From the NCBI GenBank assembly GCA_965212245.1, contig OZ243107.1:3224001-3288000 (forward strand): a stretch of 64,000 nucleotides of DNA, given 5' to 3'. Shown piece by piece: positions 1 to 7,870 of the stretch (the first letter of the stretch is position 1; each line of letters opens with the position of its first letter). The notes under the pieces are model-generated. The model made no database searches. It was given only the letters and a program-made list of their open reading frames with translations, and was not told the DNA's origin. A program made the translations under genes and the position numbers. This DNA comes from CAKZNE01 sp040222435 (GTDB taxonomy: Bacteria; Bacteroidota; Bacteroidia; Flavobacteriales; Schleiferiaceae).

Positions 1-168
1 TTTAACTTCCACCTCCAAAATCTTAGCAATCTCAAACAGAGTTTCCAAACTTGGCTGTCTCCGGTTTTGTACATAGGAGTTTACCATATTATAGCTTTTG
101 CCAAGTTTTTCGGCTAACCATGTCTGTTTGATACCCCGCTCGTCTAATACCTCCTTGATTCGGTTCAT
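1..168 (-). CDS. XRE-family helix-turn-helix regulator (partial, C-terminus off window)
   Basis: The reverse strand from position 168 reads MNRIKEVLDERGIKQTWLAE and continues as a helix-turn-helix of the Cro/C1 (XRE) type to the window edge, giving 56 codons. It is nearly the same protein as the complete 64-aa regulator at 7589-7783, with the shared core KLGKSYNMVNSYVQNR, so the missing part should be only about eight residues. It is divergent from the RadC-like JAB gene at 266, and an inverted repeat between them (213-231) is a likely operator. By analogy with the second copy, whatever lies beyond the window edge may be a defence gene coupled to this regulator. The family call is firm; its targets are inferred. 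Confidence 0.9.
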   Translation of the reverse strand, partial: MNRIKEVLDERGIKQTWLAEKLGKSYNMVNSYVQNRRQPSLETLFEIAKILEVEVK

Positions 169-212
169 TTGAATCTGGTTTCAAAAAGTTAAAAATAATT
201 TCTTTTTTGGTT

Positions 213-231
213 CATCTCACAATATGAGATA
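213..231. promoter_or_regulatory. Putative XRE operator in the divergent XRE/JAB promoter
   Basis: The inverted repeat ATCTCA-N5-TGAGAT (214-219 and 225-230) has an almost identical counterpart between the second XRE/JAB pair (7827-7847), and in both cases a T-run follows. The JAB gene has a TAGATTTG box at 254-261, matching the Bacteroidota -7 consensus TAnnTTTG, only four bases before its ATG, so its mRNA may be leaderless. The inverted repeat would cover the -33 region of both divergent promoters. Autoregulation and repression of JAB are inferred. Confidence 0.6.
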
Positions 232-265
232 TTTTTATCAACAAAGAAATCCTTAGATTTGACCT

Positions 266-886
266 ATGAACGTCCGCCTCAATAAAGATCAGAAAATTAA
301 GCTGCTAAAGTCGGAAGACGTGTACAGCGTGATGCAACAGATATTGTTGCGCGAGAATAAAATTCAACGCAACCAGGAACACTTCTGGATCATTGGGCTA
401 GACACGTCATTGAAAATCCTTTTCATAGAACTCATCGGGCTAGGTGCGGTGAACCGAGTGCATGCCAACCCGCCTGATGTTTTCCGAATGGCCATTTACA
501 AACTGGCCGTAAAAGCCATTTTAGTACACAATCACCCGAGTGGCAACCTAGAACTTTCCAAAGAAGACAAAACCATGACCGACCACATGATGAAAGTAGG
601 TGAGATTATTAAAATAGAAGTGGTTGACCATTTAGTAATCACCGAAACAGGCTACACCAGCCTTGCGGACGAGGGCATTATGGACGAACTGAAAAGGTCT
701 GGTGCTTTTGAAGTGGTTGACAAAGAAAAGGCCGAAATGAAAACCTGGAAGCAGAAGATGGAAACGGAACGTCTTATTAAGGAAAGTAAGCTGGAAATTG
801 CCAAGAGTCTCAAAGATGAAGGAATGGATATTGACTTTATCAAGAAGGTAACCGGATTATATAAGTGGGATATAAAGAAGCTTTGA
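266..886 (+). CDS. RadC-like JAB-domain protein with Rpn-like C-terminal tail
   Basis: This 206-aa protein has a RadC/JAB (DUF2466-type) metalloprotease-like fold over residues 10-145. The JAMM signature is visible: HNHPSG at 88-93 (H88, H90), D101 ten residues later, and an upstream glutamate near E38. Stand-alone RadC-like JAB proteins are common beside mobile and defence genes in Bacteroidota; their biochemical role is not settled. After residue 150 the chain becomes a charged helix and ends in a motif (EIAKSLKDEGMDIDFIKKVT) that resembles the C-terminal tail of Rpn/PD-(D/E)XK transposase-like nucleases, which is odd for RadC. It is divergent from an XRE regulator and probably controlled by it through the operator at 213-231. 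Confidence 0.85.
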   Translation: MNVRLNKDQKIKLLKSEDVYSVMQQILLRENKIQRNQEHFWIIGLDTSLKILFIELIGLGAVNRVHANPPDVFRMAIYKLAVKAILVHNHPSGNLELSKEDKTMTDHMMKVGEIIKIEVVDHLVITETGYTSLADEGIMDELKRSGAFEVVDKEKAEMKTWKQKMETERLIKESKLEIAKSLKDEGMDIDFIKKVTGLYKWDIKKL

Positions 887-895
887 GCCAGCTAC

Positions 896-1560
896 CAGAA
901 TAATTTTTTTGCCCCCCTCTTGGTCGGCCTCCCTTGGCCTCCCTTTAAAAAAAGAAACGGGTTACATTACCCTGCCCTTATTTAAAGCTGCTTACCCCCC
1001 ACTCCGCTGCGCTACGGGGGAGCACGCATCTTTAACCAAAGCAAAGTAACATAACGCGAAATTATAGGAAAAACTTACAAGTTTTGTCAAATAAGGATAA
1101 TTGCGCTCCGTACCGTATTTACGTGCTCCTGGCATACATGCCATAGTTTTCCTATAATGATATTATGTCTCCGGCCCGATCTGCTATCGGGCCTCCGGGC
1201 TGCGCCCAAATAGAGTTCGCGTCTTCGAAAGCTTAAGAACTAAATTTCGTCTTCGGGTTTTTCCTATAATTAGCCATTATGTAGAAATAGCCGCATTTGC
1301 CAAAGCGGCTGACTTGGCTCCGTCTTCGAAAGCCATTAAGTTTCATTTTTTTGCCAACGCGCGGTTTTTGTTTTCACGAGCAAATAAGCCTCGCTGCACT
1401 GCGGCACATTTGCTCTTACAGAATTTCGTTTGTGCAGAAACTTTTTGGGATTCGTTTTCAACTACAACTGTAACCTCCGAAATCAGAAATACTTTTTTAT
1501 TTTCTTTCCTCTTCATTTTGGCTTGAACCAAAACGAAGCAAAAGTTCAAGGCTCCATTTC
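896..1560. repeat. Intergenic repeat R1 (structured, shared with R2)
   Basis: This gene-free stretch shares several blocks with R2: ATGTCTCCGGCCCGAT with a following hairpin (about 1166-1205), CCTATAATTAG...AGCCGCATTTGCCAAAGCGGCT (1263-1310), TTGCCAACGCGC...AATAAGCCTCGC...CTGCGGCACATTTG (1349-1412) and a CTTGAAC/GTTCAAG hairpin (1522-1550). A long inverted repeat pairs ATTATAGGAAAAACT (1061-1075) with AGTTTTCCTATAAT (1145-1158), and TGGCAT-AC-ATGCCA sits just inside it. Short ORFs here are repeat artefacts. The sequence divides the XRE/JAB module from the metal module. Confidence 0.75.
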
Positions 1561-1651
1561 TTCAAGGCCTAATTTCTTTGTAAAGCCAAGTTCGGCCGGG
1601 TGATCTCCTCAATTCTTCGGAGCTTCCCGGTCTCACTAAGGCTTTACTTTG

Positions 1652-1680
1652 AAAACCGGCCTTTCATAAATGAGGCCGGT
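1652..1680 (-). terminator. Rho-independent terminator of the metal operon
   Basis: On the minus strand ACCGGCCT and AGGCCGGT (1655-1662 and 1673-1680) form an 8-bp stem followed by a short T-run. It lies about 25 nt beyond the stop of the CDF transporter gene. Confidence 0.7.
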
Positions 1681-1705
1681 CTCAACAAGAGCATTCCACA
1701 AAATA

Positions 1706-2497
1706 TCATTTAGCTAATTTCAAAATCCGAACCGCCCCGCGCATTACAAAAGCGAATACGATTGCCCCTATAACCAAATCGGGCCATTTGCTGTTCAGGA
1801 AATATACCAGCGCTCCCGCCAGTATTACGCCCCCATTTACAATAATATCGTTGGACGTAAATATGGCGCTGGCCTGCATATGAGCTTCGTTAGTTTTGGC
1901 CTTGTTAATCAGCCAGAGCGAAATGAGATTTCCAATTAACGCCAGTATTGATATGATAATCATCCATTGAAACAATGGCGTTTCGCTTTCAATAAAAAAC
2001 CTTCTTACTACTTCTGAAAACCCCAACAGTGCCAAACCCAGTTGAAAATAGCCGCTGATTTTTGCGACCTTTTTCTTTTTGGAAATGGCAGCGCCCACGG
2101 CAAATAGGCTCAAACTGTAAACGATAGAATCCGCCAACATATCCAGCGAATCGGCCACCAGGCCCATTGAGCGGGAAATTACTCCGGTAGTCATTTCTAT
2201 TACAAAGAATCCGAAATTGATACCGAGCACCCACCACAGAACTTTGCGTTGTTGGGAATCGTCAGTGGCCAGAGGCATTTCTGCCTCTTCAGTGCTTTCC
2301 AAGGTGCTGTTCAGCTTCAGTGCATTTATGGCCTTGCTGATTTCCTCTGCGCCATCTTCGTGATAAACAGTGAGCAAACGACCCGGTAAGTCGAAAGAAA
2401 GTTGTTTGACCACATCCATTGGTTCCAGCTTCATCCTAAGCATTTCCTCTTCACTGGGGCAGTCCATTTTCTGTATTTTAAAAACAGTCTTTTTCAC
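1706..2497 (-). CDS. CDF-type cation transporter with N-terminal metal-binding-like domain
   Basis: This 263-aa protein begins with a ferredoxin-like heavy-metal-associated domain (residues 1-70) carrying MDCPSEE rather than the usual CxxC. It is followed by about five or six membrane helices of the cation diffusion facilitator family. The metal-site pattern ADSLDMLAD is visible near residue 120, and the paired site H-x-x-x...SND sits in a later helix (HMQASAIFTSND). CDF proteins export divalent metals such as Zn, Co, Cd or Fe by proton antiport. The gene is last in an operon, 5 nt after the TonB receptor, and a terminator follows. The combination suggests handling of one particular metal, which the sequence does not identify. 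Confidence 0.85.
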   Translation of the reverse strand: MKKTVFKIQKMDCPSEEEMLRMKLEPMDVVKQLSFDLPGRLLTVYHEDGAEEISKAINALKLNSTLESTEEAEMPLATDDSQQRKVLWWVLGINFGFFVIEMTTGVISRSMGLVADSLDMLADSIVYSLSLFAVGAAISKKKKVAKISGYFQLGLALLGFSEVVRRFFIESETPLFQWMIIISILALIGNLISLWLINKAKTNEAHMQASAIFTSNDIIVNGGVILAGALVYFLNSKWPDLVIGAIVFAFVMRGAVRILKLAK

Positions 2498-2502
2498 CGC
2501 AT

Positions 2503-4674
2503 TTAGAGTTTGAGCTTAATTCCTCCGTTAATCAGAAAACCATCAAGCGGAGCATAGATGTCCCGGAAAACAGGGTTGGTGATAGTGCCGGTATTAATAG
2601 TATCAAAGCGGGTTTGCCTGGCATCAAGGAAGTTTTCAAAATTCAGGTAGATTGAAAAATTCTCCCAGAGTTTTTCGGCCATGAACCCTGCAATGACATA
2701 CTCCTGCCCTGTAGTTCCATCGCTCAGCTTTTGAGGACTGTAATAATATGCTTCTAACCCTATTTTCCATTTTTCTTCTACTTCGTAAAATAGCACTGAG
2801 TTGATGCGGTGCTTTGGTGTTAAAGGCGCATCGAGCACTACACCGTTTTGATTAAGCCTTGCATCGGTATAGGTATAACCTAAAAACAGCTTGAAATCGT
2901 CATAACCAATTTTGATATTGGTTTCGGTTCCTCGTGTATCTATGTAGCCTTGAATGTTGTCGAATTGGTACAGTCCACTTGGCTGTAATTCAAGCAGCAA
3001 AGGTCTGTCCAGGTAGGTGTAAAAGAAAAGCTGGTTGATACTGAAACTTACTTCTTCGCCAATAAAGGTTTTATAATTTAGGTCGAAATTGCCGCCAATG
3101 CTACGCTCTAACTCATTTATCTTTTCGTCAATGGGCAACACATTTTGGAACTGTATGCGCTCACTTTCTTCTGTAAAAATGGTTGGTGCTTTATAGCCAA
3201 ACCCTCCTCCTATGCGGGAAGATAATTTTTTGGAGATTTTGAAGAGAGCAGAAACTCTTGGAAGCAATACCAGCCCGTAGTCTAAAACATAATCAGTCCT
3301 CAAGCCCGTTTCCAGGTTGAGCCACTCAGTTGCTTTCCAGGATGATTGTGCAAATGCTCCAAAGGTGTTCAAATTATAGTTGCGAAGTTGGAAAGTGTCC
3401 AGTTGCTCTTCCTCAAAATGGTCGGTCCAAAGATTCAATCCTGTCACCCATTCAAACTTATCATTGCCACTGGCGTAGCTTGCTTCTGAGAATGTGGCGG
3501 TCTGTGTGCCTTCAAAATTATAGTCAGGAATAGAAATACTTCGGTTAAAATAACTTACGCTGTTTTTAAAATTGAACAACCCGTTTTTCGTCCTATGGTC
3601 GAGGTTAAATTGAGTGGAATAACGCTGTGTATTATTTTCCTCAAAATAGCTGTGAATGCTGTCCCCTTCTCCTTCAATAAATTGAATGTCTCCACCTAAG
3701 CGGTCTTCCACCGTAGCGTTTACTCCGAAGTTCAGTTTTGTTTTTTCGTTGAAATAAAGGAACAGCCTTGGGTTTAGCACATAGCGCTCATATTGCGGTA
3801 TGGCAGACAGACCTATCCCCGCAGGGTCGTATGCCCAGCTTCTGTTGTGTGAGGCAAAAATGGTAGTACCTACCATATCGAAACGCTTGGAGTAAAAACC
3901 ATTCAAGTCGAAACCTAAACCTGAATTTACATCCAGGTGAAAAAGTAAATTCCTTTCCTCTGAAGGTGTTTTGGAAATCAGGTTTATTAAGCCCGCAATT
4001 GCTCCACCTCCGTAGAGGGTAGATGCAGAACCTTTGATAACTTCCACCTGCTTAAGGTCCAGTGGCGGAGTTTGCAGCAACCCGAGTCCACTGGCAGCTC
4101 CTGAAAACAAGGGAAAGCCATCCTTGAGAATTTGCGTGTAACGTCCGTCAAGTCCTTGAATTCGGATAGAAGCATTCCCAGATGTTGCGGACGTGACTTG
4201 GGTTTGGATGCCTGTACTTTCGCTTAGGAGCATTCTAATGTCTCCGGCCTTCATATTAGCTTTTTCTCCTAATTCCTCTAAGCCAATAAATTCCATTCGG
4301 GTTGGAATTTCCTGAATGGTTCGGGTGCTTCTTGTAGAGGAAATTACAACTTCTTCCAACTCACCAGATTCTGATTCCATCTCAATTTCAGCAGGTTCAT
4401 TGGTTTTCAGAGGAAAAGTGAAGGTGTCAGTTTTGGTTTCGTAGCCAATGTAGCTAAAGACAATAATTTGCTTGCCATCAGGGATGTTTTCAATTGTCAA
4501 AACCCCGTTCAAATTAGTGGTGCCCCCTTTTGTGGTTCCCTTTAAAACCGCAGATGCTCCAACTAATAGTTCCTTAGTTTCACTGTCAGTTAAAATTGCT
4601 TTGAAAGTGTTCTGAGCGAATACAGAACTTATGTTAAATGCTGCCAATAGCAGCACAATGAATTTTGTTTTCAT
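2503..4674 (-). CDS. TonB-dependent outer-membrane receptor
   Basis: This receptor has 723 aa from MKTKFIVLLLAAF, a normal signal peptide ending at FAQ; a longer open frame begins at 4749 but the upstream residues do not look like a leader. Domains in order: signal peptide 1-20, carboxypeptidase-regulatory-like (CarboxypepD_reg) beta-sandwich about 22-105, plug about 125-240 with IRIQGLDGRYTQILKDG and a VEVIKGSASTLYG segment, then a 22-stranded barrel to the end. Such receptors import a metal complex or other ligand with TonB energy. It stands between a small Cys-rich exported protein and a CDF transporter, so the ligand is probably a metal; this is inferred from context. Confidence 0.92.
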   Translation of the reverse strand: MKTKFIVLLLAAFNISSVFAQNTFKAILTDSETKELLVGASAVLKGTTKGGTTNLNGVLTIENIPDGKQIIVFSYIGYETKTDTFTFPLKTNEPAEIEMESESGELEEVVISSTRSTRTIQEIPTRMEFIGLEELGEKANMKAGDIRMLLSESTGIQTQVTSATSGNASIRIQGLDGRYTQILKDGFPLFSGAASGLGLLQTPPLDLKQVEVIKGSASTLYGGGAIAGLINLISKTPSEERNLLFHLDVNSGLGFDLNGFYSKRFDMVGTTIFASHNRSWAYDPAGIGLSAIPQYERYVLNPRLFLYFNEKTKLNFGVNATVEDRLGGDIQFIEGEGDSIHSYFEENNTQRYSTQFNLDHRTKNGLFNFKNSVSYFNRSISIPDYNFEGTQTATFSEASYASGNDKFEWVTGLNLWTDHFEEEQLDTFQLRNYNLNTFGAFAQSSWKATEWLNLETGLRTDYVLDYGLVLLPRVSALFKISKKLSSRIGGGFGYKAPTIFTEESERIQFQNVLPIDEKINELERSIGGNFDLNYKTFIGEEVSFSINQLFFYTYLDRPLLLELQPSGLYQFDNIQGYIDTRGTETNIKIGYDDFKLFLGYTYTDARLNQNGVVLDAPLTPKHRINSVLFYEVEEKWKIGLEAYYYSPQKLSDGTTGQEYVIAGFMAEKLWENFSIYLNFENFLDARQTRFDTINTGTITNPVFRDIYAPLDGFLINGGIKLKL

Positions 4675-4752
4675 TGTTTCAAGATTGATAATGTTTAAAA
4701 AATAGATAAGCGATGCTACACACCGATTCTGGCACTTAGGCCGGGTCAAACA

Positions 4753-5088
4753 TTATCCAATCTTGGGCGGCTGCCAGATGGAACCAGAATATTGAAATGA
4801 ATTGAAATTCTGGTAGAGGGTCAGCTTTATTTCACGATTTGTAAAAGGCTTCGAAAATGATATGGAAATTGGAACGGTACACCCCAAACACGTAGAGCAG
4901 GAAAGAAAAGGGTTACATAGGTCATCACAGCCACCTTCGTGATTCTCTGTAGGTTGCTGCTCTTTTGCATCGCCATTCTGAATAGTTGAAATACAGATGT
5001 CTTCACAGCCTACATCAATCCTATCCAATAATGGCTGCATATTCAGCACAAGAATATAGAATGAAAATATGATGGAAAGAATTTTCAT
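4753..5088 (-). CDS. Small Cys-rich exported protein (DUF6660-like)
   Basis: This 111-aa protein has an N-terminal hydrophobic segment (MKILSIIFSFYILVLNM) followed by seven cysteines arranged as CEDIC, CDDLC and CSTCLGC, and ends with KPFTNREIKL...FQYSGSIWQPPKIG. The pattern matches the DUF6660 family that I know from Bacteroidota metal loci; the assignment is from memory. It is first in an operon with the TonB receptor (78 nt downstream) and the CDF transporter. A role in periplasmic metal binding or sensing is plausible but inferred. A repeat region (R2) lies directly upstream. Confidence 0.65.
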   Translation of the reverse strand: MKILSIIFSFYILVLNMQPLLDRIDVGCEDICISTIQNGDAKEQQPTENHEGGCDDLCNPFLSCSTCLGCTVPISISFSKPFTNREIKLTLYQNFNSFQYSGSIWQPPKIG

Positions 5089-5099
5089 GGCAGCAAAAT

Positions 5100-5900
5100 T
5101 AAACTTTTTTCAATCCGTCAGGCCGTTAAAGTTCGCTGCGCTCCTAAAACCGCCTTCCTACCTCTCCCTTTTAATCCGTTCAGGGATGCCCACGCTCAAA
5201 GCAATAAAAAAATGAAAGCTTAATTCACTCCTCGGATAAATGAGATTTCGTTTGCAGAAGGGAAACCCGAAACAGCCTTTCTGGCAAGCCCACGCTTTCA
5301 GGCTACGCTTCACTCCGCCTGGACCCAAAGCTATATTTACATAATGCAGTACATTATAGGAAAACTACAAGCAAAGCCCGCAATACGCAGTATTTAATAT
5401 AATATCAGATATAACGGCTGTAAAGCCTTATATCGACAGATATTATGTTAAGGGCTTTGCGGCTTAGTATCCAGAAGTTTGTTTGTGCTCCAATCGTATT
5501 TTGAAATCCGAATTAAAGCACGCTCTTGTTTTTCAACTATAATTAATACTATGTCTCCGGCCCGATAGTTATCGGGCCTTCGGGCTCCACCAAAATAGAA
5601 CTTTGCGTCTCTGGCGAATTATCCTAACAACATCCGTTTTCAAGTTTTGTCCTATAATTAGTCATTATGATTAAATAGCCGCATTTGCCAAAGCGGCTGA
5701 CCTGGCCTTTTCTCTGTTACCGTAAGTTCCCATTTTTGCCAACGCGCAAATCCGTGTTCCCAAACAAATAAGCCTCGCCACACTGCGGCACATTTGTTTT
5801 TAGATTATGCAGTAGTGTGTAGAAGCTTTTTAATGTTCGTTTTTGCCTTGATGCAAAAAGAACCAAAAAAATCAAGGCTGCATTTTACTTCCTCAAAAAC
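5100..5900. repeat. Intergenic repeat R2 (full-length composite copy)
   Basis: R2 contains every block seen in the other copies. Its left half matches R3 and R4: GGCCGTTAAAGTTCGCT...CGCTCCTAAAACCGCC (about 5121-5180), CATAATGCAGTACATTATAGG (5340-5360), and the 90-nt hairpin at 5371-5460 followed by GGCTTAGTATC. Its right half matches R1: ATGTCTCCGGCCCGAT (about 5551), CCTATAATTAGTCATTATG then AGCCGC/GCGGCT (5677-5698), TTGCCAACGCGC...CTGCGGCACATTTG (about 5734-5797), and a CCTTGAT/ATCAAGG hairpin (5846-5877). No gene is credible inside. The rest, to 6069, shows nothing further. Confidence 0.75.
5371..5460. repeat. 90-nt nested hairpin in R2
   Basis: Outer arms GCAAAGCCC (5371-5379) and GGGCTTTGC (5452-5460) pair perfectly. 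Inside them TTAATATAATATC pairs with GATATTATGTTAA with one mismatch, and the tip GATATAA-cGGCT-gtaa-AGCC-TTATATC forms a third stem. An almost identical copy lies at 10520-10609, and a copy with different but still complementary arms lies at 17604-17690. Confidence 0.8.
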
Positions 5901-6069
5901 TACGATCCTTGTGCTCTCCCGCAACCAGAGTCGCTTCGCTTCGCTGTTCGCTCATGAATCAAGCAACAACGATCTTGTTTTTGTACAGAATTAAAATGAG
6001 GCCGGGTAAGCTCCGATTAAACCTTTTTATTTGACATAATATTCTCGAGCCAAGATTAGTTTAGTGCTT

Positions 6070-7608
6070 TTAGTCGTTTGATTTCGATTCATTAATCAGC
6101 TCATTAATAATGTAAGAGATTACAAATTCAGCTTCTACTCTATCCTTTTTGAGATCGCTTTGAATACCGAGTCGTTTTAGTACATTAATTAGTTTAGCCA
6201 TTCCTTTATTATTCTTTAAAGCAATGATCCGGTCAATTATTCTCCACATTTTTGGAAACCAAACCCATCTACCATTGATGAAGCACCACACCTTAAATGA
6301 TACTCCAAACTCTTCGTGAAGTTCTATAAAACTTACGGAGTAATAAGTCATTCCAGGTTTAAGTACCCTCAAATCAAAAACCTTGTCCATTCCTCCTGGC
6401 AATTCATGTTGCCTCTTTTCAAGATCCCCGTAAGTAGAAGATTTTACAATAAAAGTTTCTTTGGTTTCTATGTTGCTCTGATCCGTATTACTTCCAATTA
6501 AACCTTTATATATGATGCTGTAAAGTTGATATATATCTTTATAAATGTTATTTTTAAAAACAGTCTTACAGTCCGAAAGATTAGGCTGCGCCTTCAGCAA
6601 CAGATTATTGAGATCAACATCTTCTTCAAGAAAACGTCCGAAGTAATTGTTAAAGTCTTGTTGTGTAGGAGCATTTTTTGCCTTTGATTTTTGTATAACA
6701 GGATATGGTCTTGATGGAAACTCTTTAATAAATTCGTCAATTTGGCGGTTATAGTTGCTACTATGAAATGAGGAAGCTTGAAATATTTCTGCATGATCGT
6801 CTTTGAATTTGAGCAAATCCCTTTTGCTATTAATGCGCAATAGCTGAGCCGTATCATGAATAAAGCCTACATTGTCATACCTTATCGGCTCAACTATAAA
6901 TGGGATTACCTTTAAGCCAAGTGCCCAAGCTGCCCCCATTTCATTCAGGCATACTTCACTTTTTTTGTAATTTTCAGTTATTACTTGAATAACTATTTGA
7001 GCAGATTGGAGCTTAGACTTAATGATTTGCTTAAAATCTTCCCCACTTTTAATGGTCATATCATCAATAGAGGTACAAAAAATATCCTTACCATTAAGCC
7101 TTAAACCAAGCAGTAGTATACGATCCACAAAAGCTGTAATCAGATCCTTATCGCGGCTAGAGTGGCTTATAAAGAACAATAAGTTTTGTTGAGTGGATTT
7201 GGCAGTTTTTTTCTCTTCAGTGAGTTGTTTAAGAAAATCAAAAGTGGCCCAAATTTCACCATACTCCTCGAATCTTAAAATTCTATACTTTTTAGTTTTT
7301 ACATCACGCTCGAAATGTACGGGTATAGCATTTCCATCTATACATTTGACTAAATAACTTTCGACTTCGTTGTAAAGGTCTTGATAAGTGATTTTGCCAG
7401 CTTCTACACTTTCGAGCTTCTTTTTATATTCATTTTCAATCTGAATACGTCCTCCTACCAACTTCTTTAGCTCTGTTAATGAATATCCGCGCCATACTTC
7501 AGAGTTCTTTTCTTTGATATGTTTCAGAAGGTAATAACGAAAATCAAGTTTTAAATAGTCATTTAAATCTATCACGGATGTGCCTAATTTAATTTTTATT
7601 TGAAACAA
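6070..7608 (-). CDS. TIR-domain protein, probable NADase-type defence effector
   Basis: This 512-aa protein has a TIR domain at about 143-240: LLFFISHSSRDKD opens strand A, and SEVCLNEMGAAWAL supplies the glutamate (about E223) at the position that is catalytic in NAD-cleaving TIR proteins. Residues 1-140 and about 300-512 match no domain I recognise; the C-terminal part, rich in W and F, may sense the trigger. The frame opens with TTG at 7608, overlapping the XRE stop by about 20 nt; a GTG at 7575 is an alternative start. Coupling to the XRE gene suggests that the regulator keeps it low until needed. NAD depletion on infection is inferred from the family, not shown. Confidence 0.75.
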   Translation of the reverse strand: MFQIKIKLGTSVIDLNDYLKLDFRYYLLKHIKEKNSEVWRGYSLTELKKLVGGRIQIENEYKKKLESVEAGKITYQDLYNEVESYLVKCIDGNAIPVHFERDVKTKKYRILRFEEYGEIWATFDFLKQLTEEKKTAKSTQQNLLFFISHSSRDKDLITAFVDRILLLGLRLNGKDIFCTSIDDMTIKSGEDFKQIIKSKLQSAQIVIQVITENYKKSEVCLNEMGAAWALGLKVIPFIVEPIRYDNVGFIHDTAQLLRINSKRDLLKFKDDHAEIFQASSFHSSNYNRQIDEFIKEFPSRPYPVIQKSKAKNAPTQQDFNNYFGRFLEEDVDLNNLLLKAQPNLSDCKTVFKNNIYKDIYQLYSIIYKGLIGSNTDQSNIETKETFIVKSSTYGDLEKRQHELPGGMDKVFDLRVLKPGMTYYSVSFIELHEEFGVSFKVWCFINGRWVWFPKMWRIIDRIIALKNNKGMAKLINVLKRLGIQSDLKKDRVEAEFVISYIINELINESKSND

Positions 7609-7783
7609 TCAACTCCCGGACATCTACGTCCAGAAGATTGGCAATTTGGTTCAGGATTTCCAAACTGGGTTGGCTCCGGTTCTGCACGTAAGAGTTTACC
7701 ATATTATAACTCTTGCCTAGTTTTTCAGCCAACCAGGTTTGTTTAATCCCCTTTTCTTCTAAAACTTCCTTGATACGGTTCAT
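7589..7783 (-). CDS. XRE-family helix-turn-helix regulator
   Basis: This complete 64-aa Cro/C1-type repressor runs from MNRIKEVLEEKGIKQTWLAE through an HTH (KLGKSYNMVNSYVQNRSQPS) to a short C-terminal helix ending NLLDVDVRELIV. It is nearly identical to the partial copy at 1-168 and clearly related to the fragment at 22042-22143. It overlaps the start of the TIR gene, so the two are probably translated together. Its promoter (TTG at 7833-7835, 20 nt, TATTTTTG at 7805-7812, minus strand) overlaps the inverted repeat at 7827-7847, which fits autorepression. The JAB gene diverges from the same region. Confidence 0.92.
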   Translation of the reverse strand: MNRIKEVLEEKGIKQTWLAEKLGKSYNMVNSYVQNRSQPSLEILNQIANLLDVDVRELIVSNKN

Positions 7784-7804
7784 TTAGCGTAATTTACTCC
7801 AATC

Positions 7805-7847
7805 CAAAAATAGCATTTAATTTGTAACATCTCAAAATTCGAGATGT
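7805..7847. promoter_or_regulatory. Divergent XRE promoter and operator
   Basis: ACATCTC (7827-7833) and GAGATGT (7841-7847) form a perfect inverted repeat with a 7-nt spacer, matching the one at 213-231. On the minus strand TTG (7833-7835), a 20-nt spacer and TATTTTTG (7805-7812) make a textbook Bacteroidota promoter for the XRE gene, with its -33 inside the operator. On the plus strand GATATTTG (about 7858-7865) precedes the JAB ATG at 7871 by a few bases. The ATG at 7844 falls inside the operator and is not the JAB start. Confidence 0.65.
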
Positions 7848-7870
7848 TTTTACAGAATGATATTTGTATT

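Noticed and set aside
1314..1549. ORFs inside repeat R1 (70 and 68 aa)
   Set aside because: They overlap on opposite strands within conserved repeat blocks and have no coding features.
5371..5460. Hairpin as an integron attC site
   Set aside because: The nested palindrome recalls attC, but the flanks do not fit RYYYAAC/GTTRRRY cores, no integrase is in the window, and modules are multi-gene rather than single cassettes.
7844..7870. JAB start at 7844
   Set aside because: The ATG lies inside the operator palindrome, and the homologue aligns with the ATG at 7871.
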